NCBI RefSeq assembly: GCF_002265435.1 | Contig: NZ_NOKQ01000194.1 | Coordinates: 1-64,000 of the forward strand | Direction: 5' to 3' | Origin: Tetzosporium hominis | GTDB taxonomy: Bacteria; Bacillota; Bacilli; Bacillales_A; Planococcaceae | DNA length: 64,000 nt | Shown here: piece by piece, positions 52,747-62,637 of the stretch | Position numbering within the stretch: position 1 is the first letter of the stretch | How the letters are laid out: every line of letters begins with the position of its first letter | The notes under the pieces: model-generated | Told to the model about the DNA's origin: nothing | Database searches by the model: none | The model's input: the letters and a program-made list of their open reading frames with translations, nothing else | Made by a program: the position numbers and the translations under genes

Positions 52747-54123
52747 TCATTCTTCGCGAAAAGCTAGTTTCATCGCTTCGTTGACGCTATCAACGCCGAT
52801 GACTTGAATGCCTGCTGGGAAGTCCCAGCCTCCCAAGTTACTAGCGGGGACTATAACACGTTTGAAGCCAAGTTTCGCTGCTTCCTGGACACGTTGTTCA
52901 ATGCGTGACACGCGGCGGATTTCACCCGTCAGTCCGACTTCTCCGATAAAGACATCGGTCGGTTTCGCTCCGGTATCTCGGAAGCTCGAGACGACGCTGA
53001 CGAGAATGGCTAAATCGATAGACGGTTCATCCAACTTCACGCCACCCGCTACTTTGATGTAGGCATCTTGCGTCTGCAGTAGCATCCCCATCCGTTTCTC
53101 GAGGACGGCCATGAGGAGGGAGACGCGGTTCTGATCAACACCTGTTGCCATTCGCTTCGGATAGTTAAAACTCGACTGTGTGACGAGAGCTTGAATCTCG
53201 ACTAAGATTGGCCGTGTCCCTTCCATAGATGCCACAATGGCGGACCCTGGGGCTCCGTGCGAACGCTCCTGCAAGAATAGTTCCGATGGATTCAGCACTT
53301 CTTTTAAACCCGCTTGAACCATTTCAAAAATGGCAATCTCGTTCGTCGAACCAAATCGGTTCTTTTGCGAACGTAAGATGCGGTAAGTATGGTGACGCTC
53401 CCCCTCAAAGTACAGCACGGTATCTACCATATGTTCGAGTAATCGAGGTCCTGCAATCTGCCCTTCTTTTGTTACGTGACCGACTAAAAAGATAGCAATA
53501 TTTTTCGTCTTCGCAATGCGCATCATTTCCGCTGTACATTCGCGGACTTGAGAGACACTACCTGGTGCACTCGTCACTTCCGGATGGTGAACCGTCTGAA
53601 TGGAGTCGATAATGACAAACTTCGGCTGCACCGTTTCAATCGTTTCGTTGATCAGTTCGAGGTTGGTCTCAGCGTACAAGTACAACTCACTCGATGCCAC
53701 TCCGAGACGTTCTGCTCGAAGCTTTGTCTGGCGGACAGATTCCTCCCCAGAGATGTAAAGCGTGCGCATATTTTTATTCGCTAACAGCGAAGATACTTGA
53801 AGAAGCAACGTAGATTTCCCGATACCCGGATCTCCACCGATCAACACTAAAGATCCTGGCACGATTCCGCCACCTAGTACTCGGTTTAATTCGCCAAGAG
53901 ATGTATCGACACGAGGCTCTTCTTGTGTTTCTACAGAGTTGATTGGTGTTGCTTTACTTGATGGGCCATCAGAAGTGACAAACGAACGCTTTGGTCCTTT
54001 CGTGACCACTTCAACTTCTTCTACCATCGTGTTCCAGTTACCACAGCCCGGACATTTCCCCATCCATTTTGCTGATTCATAGCCACAATCATTACACATA
54101 AATTTGGTTTTTCGTTTTGCCAT
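52747..54123 (-). CDS. radA: DNA repair protein RadA
   Basis: 458 aa. N-terminal zinc finger CNDCGY ... CPGCGNW, RecA-like core with Walker [11 protein letters not shown], the RadA-specific KNRFG, and a C-terminal Lon-protease-like domain. Branch-migration helicase in recombination repair. Follows clpC as in B. subtilis. Confidence 0.97.
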   Translation of the reverse strand: MAKRKTKFMCNDCGYESAKWMGKCPGCGNWNTMVEEVEVVTKGPKRSFVTSDGPSSKATPINSVETQEEPRVDTSLGELNRVLGGGIVPGSLVLIGGDPGIGKSTLLLQVSSLLANKNMRTLYISGEESVRQTKLRAERLGVASSELYLYAETNLELINETIETVQPKFVIIDSIQTVHHPEVTSAPGSVSQVRECTAEMMRIAKTKNIAIFLVGHVTKEGQIAGPRLLEHMVDTVLYFEGERHHTYRILRSQKNRFGSTNEIAIFEMVQAGLKEVLNPSELFLQERSHGAPGSAIVASMEGTRPILVEIQALVTQSSFNYPKRMATGVDQNRVSLLMAVLEKRMGMLLQTQDAYIKVAGGVKLDEPSIDLAILVSVVSSFRDTGAKPTDVFIGEVGLTGEIRRVSRIEQRVQEAAKLGFKRVIVPASNLGGWDFPAGIQVIGVDSVNEAMKLAFREE

Positions 54124-54179
54124 GTCTACCTCCTATGGAACGTGCGTTCTCTCTAGTATACCGCAATTTCTTTAGAACG

Positions 54180-54219
54180 AAAAACAACACCCCATGCATG
54201 CGATATCATAGGGTGTTGG
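54180..54219 (-). terminator. clpC operon terminator
   Basis: Stem CAACACCC / GGGTGTTG with inner ATG-rich loop, followed by TTTTTCG on the minus strand. Confidence 0.82.
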
Positions 54220-54225
54220 ATAAAT

Positions 54226-56682
54226 TTACTCACTAACTGGTTCTGCTTTTTGCGTACGAACAACGAATTCGTCGTTCTCCACATCGAACAGGATGTGTTG
54301 GCCAGTCAAGACTTCACCTTTTAAGATTTCTTCAGATAGGCGATCCTCTACGTGTTTCTGTAGAGCACGGCGCAGTGGACGAGCACCGTAATCTGGATCA
54401 TAGCCTTCTTTCGCAATCTTATCTTTAGCGGCTTCTGTCAGCTCCAGCTCAATATCTTGCTCTTTCAAGCGTTTTGTCAGTTGGTTCGCCATCAAAGTGA
54501 CGATTTCTTTTAAGTGCTCGCGCTCTAAAGAGTGGAACACGATCATTTCATCAAGACGGTTTAAGAACTCTGGGCGGAACGCCTTTTTCAGTTCTTCAAG
54601 CATCTTCGACTTCATGTCTTTGTAGTCTTTAGAAGAGCCTGCTTCTTGCAAGTTGAAGCCAACATATTTGTTGTACTTCACAGCGTCTGCTCCGACGTTC
54701 GATGTCATGATGACCACCGTGTTACGGAAATCGACTGTGCGACCTTTTGAGTCTGTCAAACGGCCGTCTTCTAACACTTGCAATAGGATATTGAATACAT
54801 CTGGGTGCGCTTTTTCGATTTCATCCAGTAGGATGACTGAGTAAGGTTTGCGGCGCACTTTCTCCGTCAATTGACCACCTTCATCAAACCCTACATATCC
54901 TGGAGGAGAACCGACTAGGCGAGACGTTGAATGTTTCTCCATGTACTCAGACATGTCGATTCGAATCATCGCGTCTTCATCCCCGAACATCACTTCAGCA
55001 AGCGCTCTGGCAAGCTCAGTCTTCCCGACACCAGTTGGCCCTAGGAAGATGAAGGATCCGATTGGACGTTTTGGATCTTTCAGACCCGCACGTGCACGGC
55101 GAATCGCACGAGAGATAGCGTCGACTGCTTCCGATTGACCGATGACACGTTCATGAAGTGTATCTTCAAGCTTCAATAGCTTGTCAGATTCAGTTTGCGC
55201 AAGTTTCGAAACTGGTACACCAGACCACATCGAAACGACAGTCGCGATATCTTCTACAGTGACTTCTGTCTCTGCCTTACCTTGTTTTTCTTTCCAGTTG
55301 TCTTTTAGTTTTTCAAGTTCATCTTTTAACTTCTGCTCTTTATCACGGAACGAAGCCGCTTTTTCGAACTCTTGGCTTTGAACTGCCGCATTCTTTTCAG
55401 AACGAAGGCTCTCGAGCTGTTGCTCCATCTCTTTTAAGTTTGGTGGAGTTGTGTAAGAACGCAAGCGAACTTTTGATCCCGCTTCATCAATCAAGTCAAT
55501 CGCTTTATCCGGTAAGAAACGGTCCGAGATGTAGCGGTCTGACATTTTGACTGCAGCTTCCACAGCAGCATCTGTAATTTTCACACGGTGATGCGCTTCG
55601 TAACGGTCACGTAGGCCGTAGATGATTTGGATAGCTTCTTCAACAGATGGCTCATCGACTTGAATCGGTTGGAAACGACGCTCAAGCGCTGCATCTTTTT
55701 CGATATATTTACGGTACTCATCCAGTGTTGTAGCACCGATACATTGCAATTCGCCACGAGCTAAGGCTGGTTTCAAGATGTTGGAGGCATCGATAGCTCC
55801 TTCAGCTCCACCGGCTCCGATTAAGGTGTGCAACTCATCGATGAATAGGATGATGTTGCCCGCTTGGCGAATCTCGTCCATTACTTTTTTCAGACGGTCT
55901 TCGAACTCACCACGGTATTTTGTACCAGCGACTACAGTACCCATGTCCAGTGTCATAACGCGTTTGTCACGTAAGATTTCAGGTACTTCGTTGTGAACGA
56001 TCTGCTGAGCAAGACCTTCTGCGATTGCCGTCTTACCAACACCTGGTTCCCCAATTAGAACTGGGTTGTTTTTCGTGCGACGCGCTAAGATTTCAATGAC
56101 ACGCGTAATTTCTTTACTACGTCCGATGACTGGGTCAAGCGTGCCTTCACGTGCAATCTGAGTCAAGTCACGAGCTAAACCATCCAGTGTCGGTGTACTC
56201 GCAGTAGATGTGGAAGACGAAGAAGACGAATTGTTCGCCTGCTCGCTGCTTCCTAGCAGGTGCAATACTTGTTGACGCGCTTTGTTCAAGCTGATACCCG
56301 CATTGCTTAGTACACGAGCCGCGACGCCTTCGCCTTCACGGATCAATGCAAGTAATAAATGTTCTGTACCAATGTACGAGTGGCCAAGTTTACGAGACTC
56401 ATCAACAGATAGCTCGATTACTTTTTTCGCACGAGGTGTATAGTGAACGATCGGGCCGACGTCTTTCTCACCAGTACCGACCAATTCTTCAATGCCTTCT
56501 TCAATAGCTTTAGGATCGACGTTGCTTGCTTCTAGAGCTTTAGCCGCAATCCCGTTACCTTCACGAATCAGTCCTAAAAGGATATGTTCAGTGCCAATCG
56601 CTTCATGTTTTAGACGAATGGCTTCTTCTTGAGCTAGTTGAAGCACTTTTTGTGAACGTTGTGTAAAACGATTAAACATCAT
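54226..56682 (-). CDS. clpC: ATP-dependent Clp protease ATPase ClpC
   Basis: 818 aa class I Clp ATPase. Clp-N double repeat (~1-145), AAA1 with GEPGVGKTA, a UVR/middle domain ([15 protein letters not shown]), and AAA2 with [11 protein letters not shown]. Works with ClpP, MecA and McsB. ATG 56682 lies 9 nt after AAGGAG and overlaps the mcsB end by 11 bp. Confidence 0.98.
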   Translation of the reverse strand: MMFNRFTQRSQKVLQLAQEEAIRLKHEAIGTEHILLGLIREGNGIAAKALEASNVDPKAIEEGIEELVGTGEKDVGPIVHYTPRAKKVIELSVDESRKLGHSYIGTEHLLLALIREGEGVAARVLSNAGISLNKARQQVLHLLGSSEQANNSSSSSSTSTASTPTLDGLARDLTQIAREGTLDPVIGRSKEITRVIEILARRTKNNPVLIGEPGVGKTAIAEGLAQQIVHNEVPEILRDKRVMTLDMGTVVAGTKYRGEFEDRLKKVMDEIRQAGNIILFIDELHTLIGAGGAEGAIDASNILKPALARGELQCIGATTLDEYRKYIEKDAALERRFQPIQVDEPSVEEAIQIIYGLRDRYEAHHRVKITDAAVEAAVKMSDRYISDRFLPDKAIDLIDEAGSKVRLRSYTTPPNLKEMEQQLESLRSEKNAAVQSQEFEKAASFRDKEQKLKDELEKLKDNWKEKQGKAETEVTVEDIATVVSMWSGVPVSKLAQTESDKLLKLEDTLHERVIGQSEAVDAISRAIRRARAGLKDPKRPIGSFIFLGPTGVGKTELARALAEVMFGDEDAMIRIDMSEYMEKHSTSRLVGSPPGYVGFDEGGQLTEKVRRKPYSVILLDEIEKAHPDVFNILLQVLEDGRLTDSKGRTVDFRNTVVIMTSNVGADAVKYNKYVGFNLQEAGSSKDYKDMKSKMLEELKKAFRPEFLNRLDEMIVFHSLEREHLKEIVTLMANQLTKRLKEQDIELELTEAAKDKIAKEGYDPDYGARPLRRALQKHVEDRLSEEILKGEVLTGQHILFDVENDEFVVRTQKAEPVSE

Positions 56683-57763
56683 ATGAATTCTCTCCTTTTT
56701 CTTCTATAGTCAACCGTTCCCTAATCATTTTCGCCCGAAACACATCGCGGTCTTTCGGGGAAAGAGAGGATCCGGCATATTGCTGTAAAAATCCTGGCTG
56801 CATAAACACCATGCATTCATTCAAGATCGTTTTGCTGACGTGGGTGATGATTCCCAAGTCAATAGCGAGACGCACATCCGATAAACAAGAAGCTGCTTCT
56901 TCCGTTGAGAGCATTCGTGCATAACGGAGTGTTCCAAGTGAGCGGAACAGTTTGTCTTCTAAGATAATGCGCGAGTGAGACAAGAGGGCTTGCCGCGCTT
57001 CTCGTTCTTTTTCAATCAGTTGCTTCGTCAAGCCTTGCAGTTCTTGCAAAATCTCGACTTCTGCCTTTCCAAGCGTCACTTGATTGGACACTTGGTAGAC
57101 GTTGCCTAGAGCTTCACTGCCTTCTCCGTAAATACCCCGCACGACCATACCCAGTCGGTTGATGATTGGTGCAATTTTGGCCATTTGCTTCGTGGCAGTC
57201 AGTGCCGGTAAATGCATCATTACAGAGGCTCGAAGTCCCGTTCCTGTGTTGGTAGGGCATGTGGTCAAATAGCCATACTTTTCATCAAATGCGTAACTGA
57301 CTTCACGATCGAGCACACGGTCAATGTTGCGCGCCTGCTTGTAGGCTTCTTCAAGTTGCAGCCCTGGCAAGATGCACTGGATGCGCAAATGGTCTTCTTC
57401 ATTGACCATGATGCTGAGTGATTCATCTTCTGAAATCACGGCAGCCGATTCATATTCTGCTTCGATCAAACTCGGACTGATTAAATGTTTTTCAATCAAC
57501 ACTTGCTTGTCGAGCGGGTCGAGCTGCTTCATTTGATATGACGTGAACTGCTGAGGAAGCTTGTCAGCATCGAGCAAGATGCCCGTCACGGTCTGTTCGA
57601 TTCTATGCGCTTCGTCTTCTGTAAATGCTAATGGAAAGCGGTAGCCGTCCAAGTTTCGTGCTAGACGGATGCGGGTGCTCATGACGATGTCGGCATATTC
57701 CCCGGTACTTTCCATCCAGCTCGTCACTTGGTTCTTCAGAAAGCGGTCCATATCCACCGTCAA
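56672..57763 (-). CDS. mcsB: Protein arginine kinase McsB
   Basis: 363 aa phosphagen-kinase fold. [10 protein letters not shown] and [20 protein letters not shown] are the nucleotide/guanidino-binding signatures. Phosphorylates arginines to mark proteins for ClpCP and inactivates CtsR. The start is TTG 57763 overlapping the mcsA stop, or GTG 57757, which is better spaced from AAAGGGGG; the choice is open. Confidence 0.95.
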   Translation of the reverse strand: MTVDMDRFLKNQVTSWMESTGEYADIVMSTRIRLARNLDGYRFPLAFTEDEAHRIEQTVTGILLDADKLPQQFTSYQMKQLDPLDKQVLIEKHLISPSLIEAEYESAAVISEDESLSIMVNEEDHLRIQCILPGLQLEEAYKQARNIDRVLDREVSYAFDEKYGYLTTCPTNTGTGLRASVMMHLPALTATKQMAKIAPIINRLGMVVRGIYGEGSEALGNVYQVSNQVTLGKAEVEILQELQGLTKQLIEKEREARQALLSHSRIILEDKLFRSLGTLRYARMLSTEEAASCLSDVRLAIDLGIITHVSKTILNECMVFMQPGFLQQYAGSSLSPKDRDVFRAKMIRERLTIEEKGENSYDV

Positions 57764-58281
57764 TCGCCCCCTTTCAAAAGCTTCGCTTCGAGCTCACGCG
57801 CTTGGTCACGTAGCGTTGCGGCCGTCTCAAACTCTTCTTGAGCAATGGCTTCCTGCATACGCGAGCGAATATCTTCTATACGGCGTTTTAAATCACGCGT
57901 CTCTTCATATGCTTCCGGTACTTGGCCTATATGTTCAGCATTGCCGTTATGGAGCCGCTTCATGACAGGCGGTAAGGCATTGCCAAATGTCGTATAGCAG
58001 TCGGCACAGCCAAACTTCCCGCGGTGAACAAAGCGTTCATACGTCCATCCGCAGGTTGGACAGCTCCACTGGCTCTTTTCCCGGTTGGCTTGTTTAGTCG
58101 GTTGTTCAGGTGTAAACAAATTAGTTAATAACTGATGTACGGTGAGCGGATCTTGCTGATTTTGAAATGGATGCAGCTGACTCGCACACACCTCACATAA
58201 GTGGCGTGTAAAAGGTTCTCCGTTCTGCGTCACGGTCATCTTGACGTGAGCAGGTCGCTGTTTGCAGTTTTCACAAATCAT
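57760..58281 (-). CDS. mcsA: McsA, activator of protein arginine kinase
   Basis: 173 aa. Two pairs of CxxC zinc motifs (CENC ... CEVC and CPTC ... CADC) and a C-terminal UVR domain (EAIAQEEFETAATLRDQAR). Activates McsB. 8 bp after ctsR. Confidence 0.95.
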   Translation of the reverse strand: MICENCKQRPAHVKMTVTQNGEPFTRHLCEVCASQLHPFQNQQDPLTVHQLLTNLFTPEQPTKQANREKSQWSCPTCGWTYERFVHRGKFGCADCYTTFGNALPPVMKRLHNGNAEHIGQVPEAYEETRDLKRRIEDIRSRMQEAIAQEEFETAATLRDQARELEAKLLKGGD

Positions 58282-58289
58282 CTGGCATC

Positions 58290-58763
58290 CTACCTTTCCT
58301 GATCAGGCTGTAACAGTGTCAATAACATCGCCTGGGCGACTCGGCCTCGCAACTGGTCACGCAGTGGCAACGGCACCGATAAGGTAGAACGCGCACAAGC
58401 GGCGACAATCAGTTTGGCTTCTCGTTTTGAAATCATGTCAAGGTCAAGTAGTCGATACACCATGTCTTCGACCATCGATTCAGAGGCGCCTCCCTTTAGT
58501 ACATCTAACATATCGCGGATGACGTCCGTCTGTTCACTGGCAGCAACTCGGAAAATCCGAATGTATCCGCCTCCCCCTCGCTTGCTTTCTACGAGGTAGC
58601 CCCGGTCTACAGTAAACCGTGTATTGATCACGTAGTTGATCTGTGACGGAACACATTGAAATTTTTCAGCGACTTCATTGCGCTTAATTTCAATTTGCCC
58701 TTGTTTAGTAGTTTCGATAATACTTTTCAAATACCCTTCAATTATGTCTGAGATATTTTTCAT
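58290..58763 (-). CDS. ctsR: Transcriptional repressor CtsR
   Basis: 157 aa. N-terminal winged HTH with FQCVPSQINYVINTRFTVDRG and the thermosensing glycine loop SKRGGGGYIRIFRV. Represses clp genes and its own operon at low temperature. A CtsR box lies over its promoter. Confidence 0.97.
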   Translation of the reverse strand: MKNISDIIEGYLKSIIETTKQGQIEIKRNEVAEKFQCVPSQINYVINTRFTVDRGYLVESKRGGGGYIRIFRVAASEQTDVIRDMLDVLKGGASESMVEDMVYRLLDLDMISKREAKLIVAACARSTLSVPLPLRDQLRGRVAQAMLLTLLQPDQER

Positions 58764-58782
58764 GGTCTCACCTCCTACTGAC

Positions 58783-58800
58783 TTTGACTATCTTTGACTT
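58783..58800. promoter_or_regulatory. CtsR operator
   Basis: Minus strand AAGTCAAAGATAGTCAAA, the tandem heptad box (RGTCAAA-NAN-RGTCAAA), between the -10 and the ctsR ribosome site. Confidence 0.92.
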
Positions 58801-58801
58801 T

Positions 58802-58830
58802 ATTATACGAATTCACTTTAGACTGTGCAA
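58802..58830 (-). promoter_or_regulatory. ctsR operon promoter
   Basis: TTGCAC (58825-58830), 17-bp spacer, perfect TATAAT (58802-58807). No separate sigma-B promoter was recognised. Confidence 0.8.
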
Positions 58831-58846
58831 TTGATTTGCTTTCATA

Positions 58847-58878
58847 TAAAAAACGCCCCGAGCATGAGCTCGGAGCGT
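58847..58878 (-). terminator. Purine permease gene terminator
   Basis: Stem CGCTCCGAGC / GCTCGGGGCG, followed by TTTTTTATAT on the minus strand. Confidence 0.92.
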
Positions 58879-58884
58879 GGTGTA

Positions 58885-60186
58885 TTAATGAGGCAGGTAG
58901 ATTAGTTGGAAGAAGAACAAGACGGCAAAGATATAAAGAAGTGGATGTACTTCTTTAAAGCGACCTTGAACCATCTTCAGAATCGGATAGATGATGAATC
59001 CAAGCTCGATCCCTGTTGCAATGCTCGATGTAAGCGGCATTGCTAAGATGACGATGAATGCCGGGAAGGCTTCATCAAATGCATCCCAGTCGATATGTTT
59101 GACTGCACTGATCATTAGCGACCCAACAATAATCAGTGCTGGCGCTGTGATAGCAGCAACACCTGACAAGGAAGCAACTAACGGGCCAAAGAAAGCAGAG
59201 ACCATAAACAAGATGCCGACTGTCAACGTCGTCAATCCTGTTCGCCCTCCTACCGCTACCCCTGAAGAAGATTCGATATAAGCAGAAGTTGGACTTGTCC
59301 CGAACATCGATCCAATCGTTGTAGCAACAGAATCTGCAAGAAGTGCCTGACGAGCACGTGGCATATGGTCACCTTTCATCAGACCAGCTTGTTTGGCTAC
59401 CCCGACCATTGTTCCTGTCGTATCAAATAATGTTACAAGTACAAACGAGATGATGATTCCGATCATCCCAAACTCAATGACATCGCCGATCGCTGCAACC
59501 GGATTCCACACAAGAATTCCTTCTGGCAACGATGGGACTTTGAAAAAGCCATCGAACTTCAGTTGTTCTGTAAAGTAAGCGACAATCCCTGTTGTGAGCA
59601 TGCCGTAGAAGATAGCTCCGTAGACGTTTCGCACCATGAGAATCAATGTGACAAGCAGTCCGAATAAAGTTAGTAATACTGACGGGTTCGTCAAATCTCC
59701 AAGCTTTACTAAGTTCATCTCATGCGCTTGCACAATACCGGATAAACGTAATCCGATAAAAGAAATGAACAACCCTATTCCTGCAGTAATCCCGTGCTTT
59801 AAGTTAGACGGAATACTGATGATGAGTTTTTCACGCAGTGGTGTAACAGATAAGATAACAAAAATGATTCCTGCAATAAAGACAGCTGAAAATGCCGTCA
59901 AGTAATCAATCTGCCCGTTTGAGGAGATGACCACCGTATACGTGAAGAACGCATTAAGCCCCATCCCTGGTGCAATAGCAATTGGATAATTTGCAAACAA
60001 CGCCATCCATAACGTACCGACAACGGACGCGATAATCGTAGCTAAGAAAACTTGATCAAATGGAACTCCTGCATCCGCCAAGATGACAGGATTGACAATG
60101 ACAATATAGACCATAGTCAGGAATGTTGTAATTCCTGCTAATACTTCTGTTTTAACGGTTGTACCATGTTCTTGTAAACGAAACAT
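58885..60186 (-). CDS. Purine permease, NCS2 AzgA family (PbuG/PbuO-like)
   Basis: 433 aa, about 12-14 hydrophobic helices. Signature TTFLTMVYIVIVNPVILADAG near the N-terminus, PGMGLNAFFTYTVV, and TSAYIESSSGVAVGGRTGLT. Proton-coupled uptake of guanine/hypoxanthine or adenine; substrate not resolvable by eye. Start chosen at ATG 60186 after AGGAGG. The leader is too short for a purine riboswitch. Confidence 0.92.
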   Translation of the reverse strand: MFRLQEHGTTVKTEVLAGITTFLTMVYIVIVNPVILADAGVPFDQVFLATIIASVVGTLWMALFANYPIAIAPGMGLNAFFTYTVVISSNGQIDYLTAFSAVFIAGIIFVILSVTPLREKLIISIPSNLKHGITAGIGLFISFIGLRLSGIVQAHEMNLVKLGDLTNPSVLLTLFGLLVTLILMVRNVYGAIFYGMLTTGIVAYFTEQLKFDGFFKVPSLPEGILVWNPVAAIGDVIEFGMIGIIISFVLVTLFDTTGTMVGVAKQAGLMKGDHMPRARQALLADSVATTIGSMFGTSPTSAYIESSSGVAVGGRTGLTTLTVGILFMVSAFFGPLVASLSGVAAITAPALIIVGSLMISAVKHIDWDAFDEAFPAFIVILAMPLTSSIATGIELGFIIYPILKMVQGRFKEVHPLLYIFAVLFFFQLIYLPH

Positions 60187-60227
60187 GAAAACCCTCCTAA
60201 ATACGAACAATTTGAAAACACTTAACC

Positions 60228-60256
60228 ATATTATTCGCAAATGGAGGGGATTGCAA
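60228..60256 (-). promoter_or_regulatory. Purine permease promoter
   Basis: TTGCAA (60251-60256), 17-bp spacer, TAATAT (60228-60233), just after the rsgA stop. Confidence 0.6.
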
Positions 60257-60270
60257 TGCTTTTTATGAAA

Positions 60271-61326
60271 TTATCGTTTTATTTTATTGTTGTTACGTAC
60301 TGATTTCGTAATTTGTTTCCATTTGTTGCGCTCTTCACGCTGTGCCGAAGAATCTGCCTTGCGTTTCATATGAGCAAGCTCTTTTTGCAGTTTTAAATAA
60401 CTTGAAAAGCGGTCTTTTTTCAATGTTCCTTCTGCAATGGCTTGTTGTACCGCACATCCTGGCTCTTTCTGATGTTGGCAGTCACGGAAGCGGCAGTGTT
60501 CAGATAGCTGCTCCACATCTGAGAAACTCTCTCCTAGACTTTCACCTGAATCCCATAGTTGAAACTCTCGCATTCCCGGAGTATCCAAAATAGCTCCTCC
60601 ACTCGGAATCAGTACTAGTTCACGATGGGTGGTCGTGTGACGGCCCTTCGCATCGTCTTCTCGAATCTCACTGACAGCCATCCATTCTGTCCCCAAAACC
60701 GCATTAACTAGTGATGACTTCCCGACCCCAGACGAGCCAAGTAATGCGGCAGTCTTATTCGGCTGAATCAGCTCGCGCAAGTCTTCGATTCCTTCTCCTG
60801 TCTTACTGCTAACTGTAAAGATAGGAACGCCGAACGCAACTTCTTCCACTTGCTTTTGATACCACTCCGAATCGTCACACATATCTTTTTTCGTGAGTAC
60901 GACAATCGGTGAAGCACCTGAATCGTAAGCTGCGATCAAATAACGTTCTAGCCTACGCAAATTGAAATCTTGATTCAGCGACATGGTCAAGAAAGCATAA
61001 TCCACATTGACGGCAATCACTTGGACTTCTGTAGTACGTCCCGCAATCTTGCGCTCAAATTGAGAAATTCGAGGCAGCACTTCGTGAATGATGGCTCGTT
61101 GTTCTCCTGGCATTTGTTCCACTACAACCCAGTCCCCTACTACAGGTTGGTGCTCTCTGGATTGTGAGAATTCAAACTTCCCGCTAGGAGCAGCGAGCCA
61201 TTCGCCTTCCTCAGTTGCCACTCGGTACAAACCTTTATGTGCAACAGTCACTCTTCCCGCCGTTCCTTGGCGTGTCATTTTTTCTTCCCAAGCTGGTGTC
61301 CAGCCATAATTTTCTAATAGGTGCAA
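60271..61326 (-). CDS. rsgA: Ribosome small-subunit-dependent GTPase RsgA (probably a second copy)
   Basis: 351 aa from TTG 61326, 8 nt after GGAGG. N-terminal OB-fold, then a circularly permuted GTPase order G4 (LTKKD), G1 (GSSGVGKSS), G3 (DTPG), then zinc-knuckle residues (HCRFRDCQHQKEPGCA) and a basic C-terminal tail. RsgA helps late 30S maturation. B. subtilis RsgA (YloQ, ~298 aa) lies in a different neighbourhood, so this longer form is likely a paralogue; that copy would be outside the window. Long leader with candidate attenuator. Confidence 0.9.
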   Translation of the reverse strand: MHLLENYGWTPAWEEKMTRQGTAGRVTVAHKGLYRVATEEGEWLAAPSGKFEFSQSREHQPVVGDWVVVEQMPGEQRAIIHEVLPRISQFERKIAGRTTEVQVIAVNVDYAFLTMSLNQDFNLRRLERYLIAAYDSGASPIVVLTKKDMCDDSEWYQKQVEEVAFGVPIFTVSSKTGEGIEDLRELIQPNKTAALLGSSGVGKSSLVNAVLGTEWMAVSEIREDDAKGRHTTTHRELVLIPSGGAILDTPGMREFQLWDSGESLGESFSDVEQLSEHCRFRDCQHQKEPGCAVQQAIAEGTLKKDRFSSYLKLQKELAHMKRKADSSAQREERNKWKQITKSVRNNNKIKR

Positions 61327-61380
61327 TGTGATGCCCTCCAAATAGGTAGTCGCCGGCTTCCCCTTTTGCTTTTTGCCGAC

Positions 61381-61425
61381 AAAAAAAGCTGTCTCTGCAC
61401 GCATCTGCGTTCAGAAACAGCTTTC
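61381..61425 (-). terminator. Terminator in rsgA leader
   Basis: Minus-strand stem AAAGCTGT / ACAGCTTT with an inner stem CTG-ACGC / GCGT-CAG, followed by TTTTTTTG. It lies between a promoter (61567-61596) and rsgA, so it acts within the leader. Confidence 0.85.
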
Positions 61426-61450
61426 ATCCTATTGCAAAACAAACCGATCG

Positions 61451-61531
61451 TCAGAGCTGACCGGAATGTACACATAGAGAATGAAGCATGCTGACTGAAC
61501 AGATGCGTGCGTTTACATATACACTTGCCAT
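61451..61531 (-). CDS. Candidate leader peptide, 26 aa
   Basis: ORF starting MASVYVNARICSV and ending HSGQL, with a site AGAGGTGG about 6 nt before ATG. It lies in the rsgA leader between a good promoter and the terminator. Codons ~8-13 encode RNA that is complementary to the terminator. Rich in Ser, Val and His/Cys, no signal peptide, no known family. Whether it is translated is unknown. Confidence 0.4.
   Translation of the reverse strand: MASVYVNARICSVSMLHSLCVHSGQL
61494..61511 (-). promoter_or_regulatory. Antiterminator segment in rsgA leader
   Basis: GCACGCATCTG followed by TTCAG on the minus strand is complementary to CAGATGCGTGC and CTGAA of the terminator (61397-61414), a 16-bp pairing with a 2-nt bulge that would block the terminator. 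Confidence 0.5.
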
Positions 61532-61566
61532 AATGCTCCACCTCTTTTCGATTTCTAGTTAGCTTC

Positions 61567-61596
61567 ACTATACGTCAGGACTTTTCCTAATGTCAA
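61567..61596 (-). promoter_or_regulatory. rsgA leader promoter
   Basis: TTGACA (61591-61596), 18-bp spacer, TATAGT (61567-61572). Inferred start ~61560 gives a ~235-nt leader before rsgA. Confidence 0.7.
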
Positions 61597-61609
61597 TACA
61601 GGATTTTAC

Positions 61610-61638
61610 TTTTGAGAATACGAGTGAGGGGGTATGAT
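61610..61638 (+). promoter_or_regulatory. corA promoter
   Basis: TTTTGA (61610-61615), 17-bp spacer, TATGAT (61633-61638), back to back with the rsgA leader promoter. Confidence 0.5.
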
Positions 61639-61660
61639 AGAACAAGTAGGAGGTGTTTGC

Positions 61661-62626
61661 ATGATTCGCACGCTAGGAGTCACTACAGAGCACGAGCTCG
61701 TCCAAGACTTCACTTTAGAAGAATTACAAAACCAACTGTTCGAATGGTATTGGGTCGACATCAGCAACCCATCCATTGACGAACAAAACTTATTGAAAGA
61801 TTACTTTCAGTTTCATCCGTTGGCGATTGAAGACTGTTTACACGATTTGCAACGCCCCAAACTAGACAACTATGACCGCCATACCTTCTTTGTGCTTCAT
61901 ACATATAATGAACAGACCATGGAAGCGGAAGAACTCGATGTCTTTGTCGGTGGGAACTTTGTCGTGACCTTCCACTATGACGAGATGCATGAGCTAGACG
62001 AAGCGCGAGATCGCTTGATACAAAGTACAAAGTCATGGAAGCGCGGCTCCATGCAGGCGCTCTATCAGATTATTGATAAAGTAGTGGATCACTACTTCCC
62101 GATCATCTATAAGATTGAAGATTATTTGAATGATGTGGAAGACGATATGTCTTACCAGCAAGACCAATTTTCTATGAAACAGGTCTTTGAACTGCGAAGT
62201 GACCTTCTTCACCTTCGCCGTACTATCAATCCGATGCGAGACCTATTGTACCGGATGCTAGCTTCCTCACGACTTAATTTTACCGAAGAAGAGCGAACGT
62301 ATTTCCAAGATATCTATGATCATTTAATCAAACTTTCTGAGATGATCGAGTCTAATCGAGAGCTGACTTCGGATATTCGAGACAGCCATATGTCGATGAA
62401 CTCCAGTCGCATGAACCGGATTATGATGACTCTTACGATTGTATCGACCGTCTTCATTCCATTGACGTTCATTGCAGGTGTCTACGGAATGAACTTTGAC
62501 TATATGCCCGAACTTTCTTGGTCATTTGGCTACTTTGGAGTACTGCTTTTTATGTTCTTGATTGCGGGAGGTATGCTAGTGTGGTTTACCTACAAAGGAT
62601 GGTTTAAACTGTTTAAGAATCAATAA
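61661..62626 (+). CDS. corA: Magnesium transporter CorA family
   Basis: 321 aa. Cytoplasmic alpha/beta funnel domain (~1-250), then two C-terminal TM helices with the pore signature YGMNF between them. Pentameric Mg2+ (or Co2+/Ni2+) channel. Start chosen at ATG 61661, 7 nt after AGGAGG; in-frame codons from 61634 precede that site. 11 bp before rluF, likely co-transcribed. Confidence 0.94.
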   Translation: MIRTLGVTTEHELVQDFTLEELQNQLFEWYWVDISNPSIDEQNLLKDYFQFHPLAIEDCLHDLQRPKLDNYDRHTFFVLHTYNEQTMEAEELDVFVGGNFVVTFHYDEMHELDEARDRLIQSTKSWKRGSMQALYQIIDKVVDHYFPIIYKIEDYLNDVEDDMSYQQDQFSMKQVFELRSDLLHLRRTINPMRDLLYRMLASSRLNFTEEERTYFQDIYDHLIKLSEMIESNRELTSDIRDSHMSMNSSRMNRIMMTLTIVSTVFIPLTFIAGVYGMNFDYMPELSWSFGYFGVLLFMFLIAGGMLVWFTYKGWFKLFKNQ

Positions 62627-62637
62627 GGAGGCAGAGT

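Noticed and set aside
60187-60270. Purine riboswitch ahead of the AzgA-family permease
   Set aside because: Only ~40 nt lie between the inferred start site and ATG, and no aptamer core is present.
61314-61568. 84-aa frame in the rsgA leader
   Set aside because: Runs through the terminator hairpin and promoter, Cys/Arg-rich shadow composition; the 26-codon ORF in another frame has the ribosome site.
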